Source: Haematobia irritans
Taxonomy: Eukaryota > Arthropoda > Insecta > Diptera > Muscidae
Assembly: GCF_050003625.1 (NCBI RefSeq)
Contig: NC_134398.1
Location: 88,165,983 to 88,229,982 of the forward strand
Direction: 5' to 3'
Length of the DNA: 64,000 nucleotides
Below the pieces are notes generated by a model that searched no databases, was not told the origin of the DNA, and saw only the letters and a list, made by a program, of their open reading frames with translations. Below are positions 1 to 11,889 of this stretch, piece after piece. The translations under genes were made by a program, and so were the position numbers. Every line of letters begins with the position of its first letter. The stretch's first letter is position 1.

Positions 1-922
1 TTATTCAATTTACCTGAAATTGGAAATCTAGAGGTATTGTAGGACCACAAATACGTGTGCCAAAAATTGTGAGTATCGGTCCATATTTTGGTATAGCCCC
101 CATATAGACCGATCTCCCGATTTTACTTCTTGGGCTTATAGAAACCGCAGTTTTTATTCAATTTATGTGAAATTGGAAATCTAGAGGTATTTTAGGACCA
201 TAAAGAGGTGTGCCGAAAATGGTGAGTATCGGTCCATATTTTGGTATTCCCCCCATATAGACCGATTTCCCAATTTTACTTCTTGGGCTTCTAGAATCCG
301 AAGTTTTTATCGTATTTGCCTGAAATTGGAAATCTAGAGGTATTTTCGGGTCACAAAGAGGTGTGCCGAAAATGGTGAGTATCGGTCCATATTTTAGTAT
401 AGCCCCCATAAGAACGATCTCCCGATTTAACTCCTTGGGTTTCTAGAAACCGTAGTTTTTATCTGATATGCCTGAAATTGTAAATATTCTGGTATTTTAG
501 GCTCACAAAAACGTGTATCGGATTAAGTTTTTATCGGTCCATTTGGTAATGCCTCCATATAGACCGACTTCACTTCTTGAGGGTGTAGAAGGCGCACTGA
601 TCATGAAAATTGCTTGAAACTCAATGTAAAATTTCCAGATTTTACTTCTACAGATTTAAGATTTCAAATCAAGAAGTTATTTTATAATTTTCTTGCACAC
701 TTACAAGAGATGTTAATGATTCCTCTAAAACTCAAACAAAAATGGTTCTTATAAATCCAGAATCTGATATAGTCCTCATAGGTGAAATCTTTAAATTTAT
801 CTTCGGGAAGTGTCCTCAAGTCCTCAAGCCCTCCTGAAATTTCAAAGGAGACCCTAATATTTGGTTCATGGTGGTGGGTATTTAAGATTCGGCCCGGCCG
901 AACTTACTGCTGTATATACTTG
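1..922 (+). mobile_element. HINE-like element, 3' part (subfamily 1), cut by window start
   Basis: About 150-bp units repeat tandemly from 1 to about 480. Each contains a 'ggtccatattttggtat' core followed by 'cccccatatagaccgat'. The element ends at 878-922 with the family tail: a GGCCCGGCCG-type palindrome, then GTATATACTTG and a T-run. The same tail closes the larger copies at 27937 and 43458. The head (TATACCC) lies outside the window. Short open frames here only reflect the tandem structure. Non-coding. Confidence 0.75.
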
Positions 923-2342
923 TTTTTAACTGAGTCTCATCAAATCCATCATCAATTATTATTTGCGGTCACGATACAAATCTTAAACATGTCCATAATT
1001 ATAATGTCCGAATAAATTTGACATATTCAAATTACGCTTTACCAAACTAAATCGGGTCATAACTGTTCACATATAATAAGAATTAATTGACGATAGCTGT
1101 TTATCGTTGTTGCACAATATTCAATTTTCGGAGTAACACATCTGTTTATGTGATAACTTTCCATAAAATTTAAACTTTTGAAAAAGTGTCTCACATTATT
1201 AGGAAAGTGGCACAAAATCGTAAAATATATCACATTTAGTGGCACAAAAATGGCACCGCCCAAAAAAAGTGGCAAATTTGCCACTAAAGTGGCACAACGG
1301 TAACGCTGTTACTACACCATCGAGTAGTACATAATAAGTTTGACTTGGATTCTCCAATCGGAATAAGTTATTCTCCAGTTTACTTTTTTAAATTCGTTAA
1401 GAGAAATGAAACTTCTTCGCATATATCATCATATTGGATATCATTTATAATCTTTACGACGTTTTCAACTGTGCGACCGTCGCAAGCCTAAAAAAGTTTA
1501 ATACAGACCATCTCTGTCCACTGTACGCATAACTTTTATTCGCTTTATTTTCTGTTGATCCCATGGCAATTATGGGAAGCTCTATGTGTAGAAAAAACGA
1601 TTCCTCTCCACTACGTGGCAGTATCTGATAAAAAAAAAATAAAAAAACGATAAACAAAAACCGGTCATACCATACAGAGATTATTGTAGAGCGGTTGCAT
1701 ATACTCTGGCTCCAGTAGATGTACACATGTCGTGGAACAGAGTATTGAATATTTGCTTAATTTACCGCTTGATTGGATGTTAAATGAAAATCCCTGCATT
1801 ACAGATTAAATTACAAATGGGAAAGGCCATTGGGATTTGCCACAACGTTATGACAATTAATCGTAGGCCTCCAAGTAAGTGTCATGGTTTAAAGTATAAA
1901 CTTTTAGAGTCATATCGGAATTCGATTGTCCACTGTGGACAGAGAGCAGGATTAATGTGCTCAGTGACTTGTCATTTTTTATCAAACTATAGCACGTCCT
2001 AAATAAAAAAATAAAAACATCGAATTGCAACATATTGGAAGTATGTGCTATTCATGAATCCACGAGAAATCCCACAATTAAATGGTGATTCGGAGACGTA
2101 ATGAATAAATGACCATCGAACGCTCGATATTTTTATAGAGTTTAGTGGATTGTAAAGTTCTAAATTTGGGAGCTTCCAATATTTCAAGTCATTCGATGAG
2201 CAGAATGAGAAAAGCTATTTCCCGTTGTCAAGAGCCGACCGCAACGATCAATAAGACAGTGATACAGCTGTTCTTAGGCCTAAATCGCGACTGTCGTGTG
2301 GTTACAGGGTTTTCTCATTCAATTATTTTTGGATTTGAATAT
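923..2342. other. AT-rich stretch, no gene recognised
   Basis: No convincing coding region on either strand. A cluster of GTGGCAA/GCCACT motifs at about 1205-1300 includes the palindrome AGTGGCAAATTTGCCACT. The segment 1404-1527 is a repeat shared with 49068-49256. The rest looks like unassigned intergenic DNA. Confidence 0.5.
1404..1527 (+). repeat. Fragment of the hAT-like element also found at 48683-49256
   Basis: It matches the right half of the 48683-49256 element in the same orientation: 'gaaacttcttcgca', then a TTTACGACG-rich stretch, then 'gtcgcaagcctaaaaaag'. It ends in the same terminus, CAGACCATCTCTG. No matching left terminus was found nearby, so this is a 5'-truncated or badly decayed copy. 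Confidence 0.6.
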
Positions 2343-2590
2343 GCACAAAAAAAAAAAATTGTTTCTGATTCAATCCAATTATTTTTTTAATTGAAATGTC
2401 ATCATTCACAGATAGTATCAATTAAAAAAATTAATTGAAGGTCAATTAAACAATTAGTTGATCCAATTAAAAAATTAATTGATACTATTAATTTTTGTGA
2501 TTGATTTTGGTTTCAACTAAAACATTTGTTGAATCAATTATTTTTTTTTTTTTATTCAATTAAAATTTTAATTGGAAAAATTTTCGTGGA
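2343..2590. repeat. AT-rich palindromic repeat, family T copy 1
   Basis: Dense AATTAATTTTTTAATTGA-type palindromes around a central 'ttgatactattaatttttgtgattga'. The same order of blocks recurs at 17660-17905, 41140-41657 and 49447-49725. That makes it an interspersed repeat and not just low complexity. Non-coding. Confidence 0.6.
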
Positions 2591-2709
2591 ATATTTTTCT
2601 CTTTGGGGGGAATATGACTTTAGAGAGATATGGTAGTACCGCACTGCACGAAATACTCCATTAACTTTTGCAATTATAAATGCCGTGGGGAAGATGCTGG
2701 TCATAATAA

Positions 2710-3016
2710 CACTGACAAAAAATATTGTCGTGAGGTCAAAGATTTCATGTCTTTAAAATACGAATGCAAATTTTGCTTAGCATAGAAGTTAACTCGTTTT
2801 TAAAGGATTTTATTAGCATATGAAGAAAAAAGGCTGAAAAAGTGACAAATTAAAATTTGCTTCCTAGAAGCAAGTACACAAAACCCAAATTTAAAAGGGA
2901 ATTGTGTCTTAAAAGTATCCTTACTTGTAGTCTCAGCATCTTTGGCTCGGAATCAATACCAAATGTTTTAAAGTAAAGACAACATCTTTGGAACCGGGCA
3001 TGCTTTTTTTTCAGTG
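2710..3016 (-). mobile_element. MITE family W, internally deleted copy 1
   Basis: Short terminal inverted repeats, CACTGACAAAAAA at the left and TTTTTTTTCAGTG at the right. Internally it matches both ends of the full-size W copies (9829-10472, 23077-23713) but lacks their middle, going straight from the 'ttgcttagcatagaag' block to the 'aactcgtttttaaaggatt' block. No coding capacity. Confidence 0.75.
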
Positions 3017-4261
3017 AATAGAGTAAAAAATGTGTTCAGTGTATGGTAGAATTATCTTGATAAATTTGGGATTTATTTCATCGTAGCTAACCGAGTTGGA
3101 TGTAATCGACATACAGCTTTTGTAAACTTCAACTTGAATCGCAGCATAAAACAAAATTCAGATTCAAAATATTGTTTGTAACTGAAGTACTTTCTTGATC
3201 TGGATGAGCCAACAGGACATTTCCAGTTCCATATTTATGTGCTCTTCCTGCTTTGCTTACTTCAGTTCTGTAATTTTTTCGATTGCCAACCCTCGCCTAC
3301 ATTTTGTCCACATGTAAAAAATGAATATTAACCCACTAATGCCCAAACTCGCCGTTAGGCGGTCTTCATTAAAACTGGAAAATATAAACAAAACTGGACT
3401 TTACCGTATCGAGTTTCCTTGTTTTGTTTTACAGCCTGAGTGATAAAACCTGAAGAGTTAAATTAGTTGAATAACAAAAATTGACCATTGGAGATATAGC
3501 AAACGTCTCACGAAAATTGTACAATTTTAAAAGGTGTTGGCTTTCAGAGTGCCCATTGCTTTTTATCTGAAAATGCTGGAGTACTCCAAAAGTCCTACGT
3601 TTTATTTTTGTACTACTGTGCGTACTCTAACCTTTTCTAACCGAGTCACCTCTTTTGGTATGAATTTCCTAATTAGACTCCTTCTTTACTGACGTCAAAT
3701 TACACACAAAGATAACTCCATTACAATTGAGCCAACGAATGTTTTTCATAGAGACAATGAGAATAATAGTACGAAACGTTTCGTTGACTAACAGAAAATT
3801 CGTTATAATAGAGAATATTTTCATAGATATTACGAAACATTTTCATTGTTTTTTTCCTTTTGTACACACTAGGAAACAAAAAAAAAAACAAATTTTCATT
3901 TTCTTAATATTCTCTTTTTTACGTTATGTAATGGTTAGGCTAGTTGTGTTTGCTAGAGCCACAGTGGTGCCAACTGTTTGGCGCTGAAAATGGTCAATTT
4001 TAAAAATATTTTTGGTAGTCAAGTCGTGTTATAAAATTCATCATAAAATTGTCGCCCGTAAAAAATGTTTCTGGTTGTATTGACTACATTTTTAAGGAAT
4101 ACATGTTCTCATAAAATGTTAAATAAATCTTTTTGAAAATTTAAGTCATTCTAAATTGCTCATGTATAATTTTTGTTATTAATACTTATATATTTTTCAT
4201 AAATAAAAAAATACTTACAAAATACTTAGAAGGAATGCGATTGTTATAGTTAGTTTAATGT
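3017..4261. other. AT-rich stretch, no gene recognised
   Basis: No coding signal beyond chance frames and nothing assignable to a repeat family. 'gcaaacgtctca' near 3500 faintly resembles the pogo-like remnant at 9010-9395 in reverse. Confidence 0.4.
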
Positions 4262-4700
4262 ATGTATTTTATTTAGATGATACACCCTCAAAAAAAATCG
4301 CTTCTCTAACATATGTTCCAAACATATTTTGCAGCAAGCACATATATTATTGGATATTGCCGAAACATGATTATGTTTATTTTATGTGAACAAATTATAT
4401 GTTTGGAAGCATTTTGAGTCCAAAAATATTATATGCTTGAAAGAATTTTCTCCCCAAGAAGATTGTGCTCATTCCCTTACATAATTTTCACTTCCACGAA
4501 ATTTTTAGTTCTTGGCACCTTTTTCTCTAATACAAATAATAAAGAAATTATTCAATTTTATAATTTTTTTAAATTTTACCTTTCCCCTGGTCGGAGAATC
4601 GAACCGAGAACCATGCAATTTGTAAGCCAACACACTACCACTGGGCTACGTAGCTGTTATAGTCACCACTAGACAATTATCGTTATAAGTTACATTTGTA
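4262..4700 (+). repeat. Interspersed repeat, family U copy 1
   Basis: The block from 'ttgccgaaacatgattatg' through 'atgtttggaagcattttgag' matches the sequence on both sides of the LINE at 49763-54778. This copy is therefore the empty counterpart of that insertion. The 3' half carries a tRNA-like segment (next entry). Confidence 0.6.
4585..4665 (-). other. tRNA-like segment (SINE-type head), not a functional tRNA
   Basis: Read on the minus strand it has a D-arm/box A-like TAGCCCAGTGGTAG and a T-arm/box B-like GGTTCGATTC at normal tRNA spacing. The anticodon stem does not pair and I see no matching 5' acceptor strand. It is best read as a tRNA-derived retroposon piece. Confidence 0.5.
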
Positions 4701-5000
4701 TAACATCCCAGCAAAAAAAGAGCTTCCAAAAAAGTAGTTTGGATCCCCAATCTGTAATCCGGAAGTAGTGCAAACTTGGATCATCTCCAATGAATTTTAC
4801 ATGGGCTTGTCATAGGACGGAAGTACTCCCTTTTTGGATTCTTTGCATTGCTTTAGAAGTTGTGCCCTGAAAGTTAATTTGAATGAAGAAATTAAAAAGC
4901 GAAAAAACAATTTTTCAACCAATTTCACTTTTTTTCATCAATATGTTTTATTACACAATTTTTTTCCTATTATCTAATTTTTACAGTTTGAAAAACTTTT

Positions 5001-5078
5001 TCGCTCCGACCAGGGGTTGAACCTGGGTTTGCTGGCACCATAACAGAACGCCTTAGCATACTCAGCCACAAACGCCAT
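5001..5078 (-). other. tRNA-Leu-like module inside V
   Basis: The minus strand reads GTGGCTGAGTATGCTAAGGC (box A-like, with the longer D-arm/variable-arm style of class II tRNAs) and later CCAGGTTCAACCCCTGG (box B in a paired T-arm). The 3' acceptor-like TCGGAGC has no complement at the 5' side. It is tRNA-derived but not a tRNA gene. The same module is at 16018-16086 and, more decayed, at 33228-33300. Confidence 0.6.
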
Positions 5079-5599
5079 CGAACCTAAAGCGTCGAAAGGT
5101 CAATTCAAATGTTTGTGATATGATCGTAATACGATACCAAGGAATAATATTCTAATTGCTTCTCGAGATGTTCTTTATTTGTATGAACGAAAAAAATAAG
5201 AAACGCAGGTTCAAATCTCACCAGCGGCAATTTTTTTTATCAAATATTTTTCTAAAAAATTATTTTTTTATGTCATGCAACGTTTTTATTTTTTATTTTC
5301 GGCATATATTTTCGTAAAAATATATTTTTTCCATTAAAAGTCAACAAAAAAATTAAAAATTCTCGTAATTTGCAAAACCTTCTCAAAAGAACTTCCATGG
5401 AAGCGAAAAAGTCAAACGGCACAGGTTCAAGTCCCAGCGGGGATGAAATTTATTTTTTTTATTATTTTTTTTACTTTTTTTATTAATTTCTATTTTTTTT
5501 TTAGTTTTTTTATTAGTTTTCTATTTTTTTTGTAAAATTTAATTATACAAAATTTGCACTTAAAATAGCCTGATTGCGTTCTTTCTAATACTTGTCCAC

Positions 5600-5850
5600 A
5601 AGGACTGCATCGGAAGTAGAAAAAAATCATTGGGGGATCCCAAGATGCGCTTTAGAAGAAATGTTTGTGCACTTATCCAAAAGGACTGCATCGGAAGTGG
5701 AAAAAAATCATTGGGGGATCCCAAGATGTGCTTTAGAAGAAATATTTGTGCACTTGTCCAAAAGGACTGCATCGGAAGTTGAAAAAACTCGATGGGGGAT
5801 TCTGGGATGGGTTTCAAAAGAAATGTTTGTGGAACAACTTCCAATTTTTT
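5600..5850 (+). repeat. Three tandem units of about 82 bp within V
   Basis: Each unit starts with AGGACTGCATCGGAAGT and runs to 'ttagaagaaatgtttgtg'. The copies start near 5601, 5683 and 5764. Copy number differs between V elements (two units at 15350-15530). The open frames on both strands here are by-products of the repeat. Confidence 0.8.
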
Positions 5851-5857
5851 TGCTGGG

Positions 5858-6678
5858 ATAGCTTGCAGCGCTTACGAACCCATGCAAAAACATAACATTA
5901 TTTAACGGGGACAAATGTGACAGGGAGTGCAGGCTAGGTGCACATTTTGATAGAATTGTCATTACTTGTTCACATTACAACTTATGTCATATCGTCAAGA
6001 TGACAAAAATCATTAGAGGTGGCAATTCTGTAGCACATACCCAAAAAGAATAGACTTACACAAGCCCATGTATCCGAATTTTTATTCGGTTGGAATATTT
6101 TTGTGACGGGAGTTGGGGTTTTACGTATTTTGTTATTTTTGCCATTCAGGTATTGACATTACTGAATAAATATGTCTCCCAAACAGTGTTGCATTGTTGG
6201 GGTTTTCCACCACAAATTTAGAGGGTTTTTGCACGTTTAAGGGAATTTTTATGGGTAACATTTATATGGCGGGATTTTTGGGAGTAAAACCAAAATATCT
6301 TAGACCTTATAAAGTGGAGCAATTGTCAACCAATTCATAACAATTCTGGCATGACTTTTGAGAAAAAAGATGCGGGAAGTCAACCCAAGTTCCTAAATAC
6401 AAGCAAGTATGCAAACACATCATTTTCATTATATTTTTCAAACGCTTCTGTTGAAAGGGCATTTTTAATATTTGAGACAATTAAAAATCATATTTTAACT
6501 TAGCAGCTGAAAGCATCATTTCACGCCTAAAATCATTGATTTTATCTAATGATTTTTATTTACTTCAAAAGAAAATATTTTGGGGAAATTTGGGACCCTA
6601 TTTGTACCATTTATGTTCTTATTTTTTTTTTTTTGGGGGTAAGAATCAAAAATCAGCTGGCAACACTTCGACTAAGTA
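5858..6678. other. No gene; possible decayed hAT MITE
   Basis: AT-rich, non-coding. CAGTGTTGCA at 6186 and GGCAACACTT at 6659-6668 look like degenerate inverted ends of the CAGTGTTGCCA type. No target duplication is visible, so I do not call an element with confidence. Confidence 0.3.
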
Positions 6679-8114
6679 CACCCAGAAAAAAGTGACCCCT
6701 TCTTTAAGTTAAAATGAACTCATTGTGAAGAAAGTTGAACTTCGTATAGCGCCAAAGACATTTTTATTTGTTTGAACGATGTGATTTTCGTAGAAATTAG
6801 GAATAATGCATTCCATATATTAGTTAACATTTTCCTATATTTATATACAACTATACTACAGAATGAAAAAATTTAACTAATTTGAATTCATATATGGAAT
6901 GATTTTATTGACATTTTTTCATTCATTTCGACAAATCTTACACATTTGTGGTAAAACTTTTACTTCATAATTAGAACTGCTTACCTTCGTTTTTAAATAC
7001 AATTTTATTTATTTCTATAAGCAATTTTATCTTCAATAAAAGACATGTTTTATTAATATATTGAATATATTTATTAAGAATCAACAGCATCGAATCTCTT
7101 TGGAATATTAGTTTATTATTCCACTATTTCCAATTTCCGTGTGATATTATCAACTGTAAAACGCACTTTTTCTTCTTCTTGTACTTTTCACTTTTAATAA
7201 GTTGCTGCCTAACGATTTTGTCCTCCTTTTACAATTTCAATACCTACAAATATAAAAAAATCATAAAACATTTTTGTTGCAAAAGGTTAGCGTCACTGAA
7301 TATTACCTGATAATTGAAGATTCCAAAATGAAGACAAATGAAAGGGTTGTTATTCTGCTGGTGTTTTCTTTCTTTATACACTATCACGAATATTGATAGA
7401 TTTATTTAAAAAAACGAAATTTTTTCTCACTAATTTAAAATAACAAATATTTTATATATTTTATTTGTTATTTATTATATTATTTTACCATATTATTTTT
7501 TAACAATCTCTCCGTATACCAAAACAACGCGATTCCAACTAAAAAAACAACCGACGCGCAAATATATCGATTACACCCACGCGCAAAAACATCGATTACG
7601 ATGACAGGTATCGATTACAGGTAAACAATAGAAATTTAGGAAAATTTCCTATATTCTAACAAGTGTGTTTCCTTAAGTTTTGAAAGGATTGCATACTTCT
7701 TAGTACGAATGAACTAAAATATTTTTCTATGCCAAGTGTTGTTCGTATGTATGAAAAACTTTCTATTATAAAGGAAGTCGCAATTATCATTTTATAAGAA
7801 ATTTTACTAATTTTGAGGAAACTTGGTTTTAGTTCGGTTTTTGTTTATTTTTACGAATGCTTTGTTATCGGTGAATTAAATTTTCTTTTTCAGTAGTAAA
7901 TTCTTATACCCAGCGAAGAAAATAGGATGAGTAAAATTCCATGCCTTATTCTAGTTAATGAACTATTCCTAACTGCTTACAGTTTAGGATTTTTTTACTG
8001 AAACGAGTAAATTTTATTATTTTTCACAAAAATGTACCTTAATGGAAATAAAATGGATAAACTATATTGATGAAAATTTTTTCCTTTAGTTTCGAAGGCA
8101 CTTTTTTCTGGGTG
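6679..8114. mobile_element. 1.4 kb non-coding TIR element (family S)
   Basis: The inverted termini CACCCAGAAAAAAGTG (6679-6694) and CACTTTTTTCTGGGTG (8099-8114) are perfect over 16 bp. Both are flanked by TA (6677-6678 and 8115-8116), consistent with a TA target duplication. The interior is AT-rich with no transposase-like frame, so it would be non-autonomous. The superfamily is unassigned. TA duplication points to Tc1-mariner-type mobilisation, but the terminal sequence is not one I can name. Confidence 0.65.
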
Positions 8115-9009
8115 TAGAGCAACAACCATTACCTCTCATTTAGAACTCTCTCCGGAACTATTTACGGATCTATTTCATTTTTTTTGTTTTTCTTAATACG
8201 ATATTAAAACAAATACTATACTAGACTTTGCACCTCCAAGAGACGTTAGCCAAATCTAATTTAGCCAAAGATCTCAATTTATATTCATTGACTTCGAATA
8301 GCATCAATGTGTCGAATTGCAAAGCAGGACATAACATAAGGCCATTTGGTGGTTCCAAATAGCCAGCGCTTCCATGGGGGACGGATCAAAAAATGTTGCA
8401 TAAACATTAATAATGCAAAAGAAAAGTTACAGTTGAACCACAAAAATGCTTCCGATGAAACTTTCAGAGAGCATGGATGCGGTGGGTGTTATGTTGAATA
8501 TTTATTTCGCTTTGTTTTATGCTTCTCTGAATAATCCCCAGGCAAAAAGTAAATGCAAAATTTTCATAGTAATGCTTAAAGCAAGTTTTTCTGTGGTGTA
8601 GTTTTAAGCTAATGGCAAAATCTGCACAGACCAGATAAAAAATGTGCAGCATCTAAAGTAAGCTCATTTGCTCTTAATTTGCTTTGAATCAACAGAAAAA
8701 ATGTCCTGAAACCCTATTGACCTTTAATCTGACCTAAATACCTCTATTTAAGTGTTGCATATTTTAGCTTGGAAAACTATTCCGTAATCATTCAATAATT
8801 TGTGAAATGTTTACCAAAGCGTATCACCTTAATATTTCTGTTTTCTTTCGATGTTTTCATGAATGTGTTTTGTATTGTGAACTTAAGTTTAACCGAATAA
8901 TCGAAACTTACTTAAAGTGTGTATAAGCTCCCCAAAAGCGATATTATTCAACAAAAAGACAATGCTTATTTGCAATAGGAATAAGCCAATTGTAACTTTG
9001 CTAAAACGA
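8115..9009. other. No gene recognised
   Basis: Chance frames only. Overlapping frames on opposite strands at 8346-8652 show no recognisable protein features. Confidence 0.4.
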
Positions 9010-9395
9010 TGCACTACTGCAGTCCATATGAACATAACCTAACCTTACCACTCAAATTTCGACACTCAAAAAGGCAGATAACTCTCAAATGTGGAACATT
9101 TTATAGAGACGTTTGCTATATTATCACATTAGGAGCAACCTCTGAAAATCAAAACTGCAATATTTAACAAAATTCCAAACATATCTGTAAGGAAAGATAT
9201 CCGATTGCACCCTTACATATGCGAATTTTTTTGGATAATGTGAATACAGTGAAACCTCTCAAACGTGGACACTCTGAGAGTGTCACTCTGAAAGGCGGAC
9301 ACCTTCCCAAATGTGGACAGTTGTCTTGAGACGTTTGCTATATTAAGCCATTAAAGTTAACCATCTCATAACTGAACACCTCCCAAATGTGGGAG
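9010..9395 (+). mobile_element. Decayed pogo/Tigger-like ends
   Basis: Repeated motifs of the type TACAGTGAAACCTCTCAAAC, 'ggacactc' and 'caaatgtgga', typical of pogo/Tigger terminal repeats, occur twice with the spacer 'gagacgtttgctatatta'. No transposase remains. Assignment rests on terminal style only. Confidence 0.35.
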
Positions 9396-9828
9396 TGTAA
9401 AAATTATATGTTTGGAACCCAAATTTTTTAACAAAATATTTTTAAGTGCAAGCATATATTGTTCGTAAGCGTGGGACATATATGTTAATATGTTAGAACA
9501 TATTATGTTTGGGACATAAAATGTTTGTAAATATAATATGTTTGGATGCAAATATATATCAGTTTACAAATAGCCTATAAACATATATGTGTTTAGAAAC
9601 AGAGACCTAGAGAGTATGCAGCAAGTAGAAGAATGGAAGTAACCAATTGGCACCTTAAAAATATATACACCCAAAGAAAATGTCATTAAATTTTTTCTCT
9701 ATTACTGTATGCCTAATGTGAAACATAATATATTTGAACAATACAAACACTATTTTGTTAGGACCAATCCTGAAAAATATATTTTTTTTTTGAGCATGTA
9801 TATATAAAATTTACGTGTATGTTCGTGA
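9396..9828. repeat. Repeat related to family U
   Basis: Many 'atatgtttgg' and 'aacatatta' motifs on both strands, resembling 4262-4440 and 54789-54860. AT-rich and without coding capacity. Its right edge abuts the W copy at 9829. Confidence 0.4.
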
Positions 9829-10472
9829 TGCATGCCCGGTTCCAAAGATTTTGTCTTTACTTTAAAAATTTTGGTATTGATTCCGAGCCAAAGACGCGGA
9901 GAATACAAGTAAGGATAATTTTAAGACACAATTCTGTTTTAAATTTGGTTTTTGTGTACTAGCTTCCAGGAAGAAAATTTTAATTTTTTGCTTTTCCAGC
10001 TTTTTTTCGTCGTATGCTATTAAAGTTCTTTAAAAACGAGTTAACGACAACTTTAATTTCCAAATTAAGACTCGACTTTCAGTAGAAATTATGCTATGTT
10101 TCAAGTAAAAAACGTCTATAAAATAAGGTGTTGAAAAACATGTCCTATATTTGAATGATTTTTTGCTTTGTAGTCAAGATGCAAAAAGACAACAAATTTA
10201 AAGACAATTTCATTAAATTTAAAGAATTTTTCTGAATTATTAAAGTCAAATTGACCTTAGCCCAAACATTTTTTCTTTCATGTTATGATACCCATTTTTA
10301 AGTGAAATCACTTAATTATAAGGACAATACGACTTCAGTGAAAAGTTTATCGACTTTTGGACAAGGAAAAAAACTTTATATTAGAGAAATGCGTCTTCTA
10401 TGCTAAGCAAAATTTGTATTCGTATTTTAAGAACATGAAATCTTTGACCTCACGACAATATTTTTTTCAGTG
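9829..10472 (+). mobile_element. MITE family W copy 2
   Basis: Starts at GCATGCCCGGTTCCAAAG (terminal CACTGAAAA lost) and ends TTTTTTTCAGTG. About 640 bp, nearly collinear with 13325-13974 and with the reverse of 23077-23713. Blocks such as 'gtctttactttaaaaa', 'aagacaacaaattta' and 'ctatgctaagcaaaattt' appear in the same order in all three. Non-coding. Confidence 0.75.
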
Positions 10473-11098
10473 TGGATAAACATAAAAACTGCTGGACCAA
10501 TTTTGAAAAAATGCATGCGCTATGGGCCTTGAAGAGTATATTATGATGAATTAGTAAAACTCATAAATTAAATACGCATATCTCAAGGTTGTCATTTTAG
10601 TAAAATTGCACTGAATTCTAATTTACTTCAACATTCAATATATAATTGCTATACTTTTCACAATTTGTCTTTCTTTTAGTATTATAAAAAAGGCCCAAAA
10701 CCTTGGGTACTGCATAATCTGCTGGTTTAATTACTCGTAGTTGCATATTACAATGAGATTAGGAACATGTGAAATATCACAAATAACTTTCTGATATGTT
10801 CAATTGCGAACTATGAGTGCACAGATATGCCATTGATTTAATGATGTAGCCAATTCTTTGGTACATTCCTCTAACCCGCACCTTTCATTTGAGGTGATAA
10901 TGGATGCCATTTGTTGTTATTACAAATATCCGTGAAACAGACATGAAATTCCCTACGCACGTAGTATGAAACAAACATAATAATGGATGTGTTTTATGGT
11001 TTTTATTATACCATGCTATTAAGTTGGAGGTTTTGTAGTCCCTGCAACTATATCCTCAAAGGAAAAATTCTCTTCTGTAACATACACTCCTAAGTGGC
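10473..11098. other. No gene recognised
   Basis: AT-rich, non-coding. No family match seen. Confidence 0.4.
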
Positions 11099-11424
11099 GA
11101 GTTAGGTTAACATTTCCGAGACCAGTCGATTGGCTGACTCAGTCCATTCTGATACCACAGTAGTGATCTTCTTTATTGCCATTGAGTGCTGCCCGATTCC
11201 ATATTCAGCTCAATGACAGGGAACTTCTTTTTATAGCCGAGTCCAAACGGCGTTACACATTGCTGTGAAACCACTTAGAGAAGCTTTGAAACACTCAGAA
11301 ATGTCACCAGCATTACTGAGGGGGGATAATCCAACGCTGGAAAAAACTTTTTTGTGTTCGGTCGAAGCAGGAATGGAACTCACGACCCTTTGGGGCATGC
11401 TAACCATTGCACAACAGTGGATCC
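11099..11424 (-). mobile_element. Decayed tRNA-derived SINE
   Basis: On the minus strand it follows the order of the intact SINE at 32453-32798: box A region at 11400-11420 ('ggcatgctaaccattgcac' on plus), 'aaaccacttagagaagctttg', 'tatagccgagtccaaacggcg', then 'cagtccattctgataccac'. The box B equivalent has changed (GGAATGGAACTCACGACC on plus) and the tail is diverged, so this is an older copy. Confidence 0.8.
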
Positions 11425-11889
11425 CGAATTTGCCGAAATTGGCAAGATTTTACTCTGGCTAGATTTCACTCTGTTGAACAATTGAAACATAAATTCGTGA
11501 GATACCGGCCGAAATTTTAGACAAGCGAAATTCCCAAATAAAGTTTACGTGAGAAAATTTAGGAAAAACGAAAGCTCAAGTTTGTGAGATAACAAGTCAA
11601 GGTGGCGGCTCTATAATTTTCTAGGGATTTATTGCATATAGTGGAGTCGGAGATATAGTTTCTGCTGATGAAACAATGGATAAGCATAAATATTTACAAG
11701 TTCGGAACGAAAAGGCATTCTCATCTGGTGACAAACGTATTGGAGAGTCCTTTATATTTCAGCAGGATAGCGCACAATGTCATAAAGCCAAAGTAACTAT
11801 CAAGTTCCTTGACGATATTTGGGTAAATACTTTGGATTGGCGATCCAAAATTTCTGATTTAAATATTATAGAAAACGTGTGGGCATATA

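Larger units (their letters stand above)
4707..5857 (+). mobile_element. TIR element with tRNA-like modules, family V copy 1
   Basis: Bounded by inverted CCCAGCAAAAAAA ... TTTTTTTGCTGGG. It carries several box B-like motifs: one antisense tRNA-Leu-like segment at 5001-5078, and GGTTCAAATCTC and GGTTCAAGTCCC on the plus strand near 5210 and 5433. Near the right end are three tandem units of about 82 bp. A second nearly complete copy lies inverted at 15338-16461, with fragments at 33058-33525, 44930-45164, 56041-56345 and perhaps 29640-29800. No transposase frame. Apparently non-autonomous. Confidence 0.7.

Noticed and set aside
4585..4665. Functional tRNA gene on the minus strand
   Set aside because: No pairing of anticodon or acceptor stems; tRNA-derived relic.
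5001..5078. Functional tRNA-Leu gene
   Set aside because: Box A and box B are present, but the acceptor stem does not pair and the anticodon arm is poor. The same module recurs inside a mobile element.
6186..6668. hAT MITE with CAGTGTTGCA/GGCAACACTT ends
   Set aside because: Ends are degenerate and there is no 8-bp duplication, so it is only mentioned in the stretch description.
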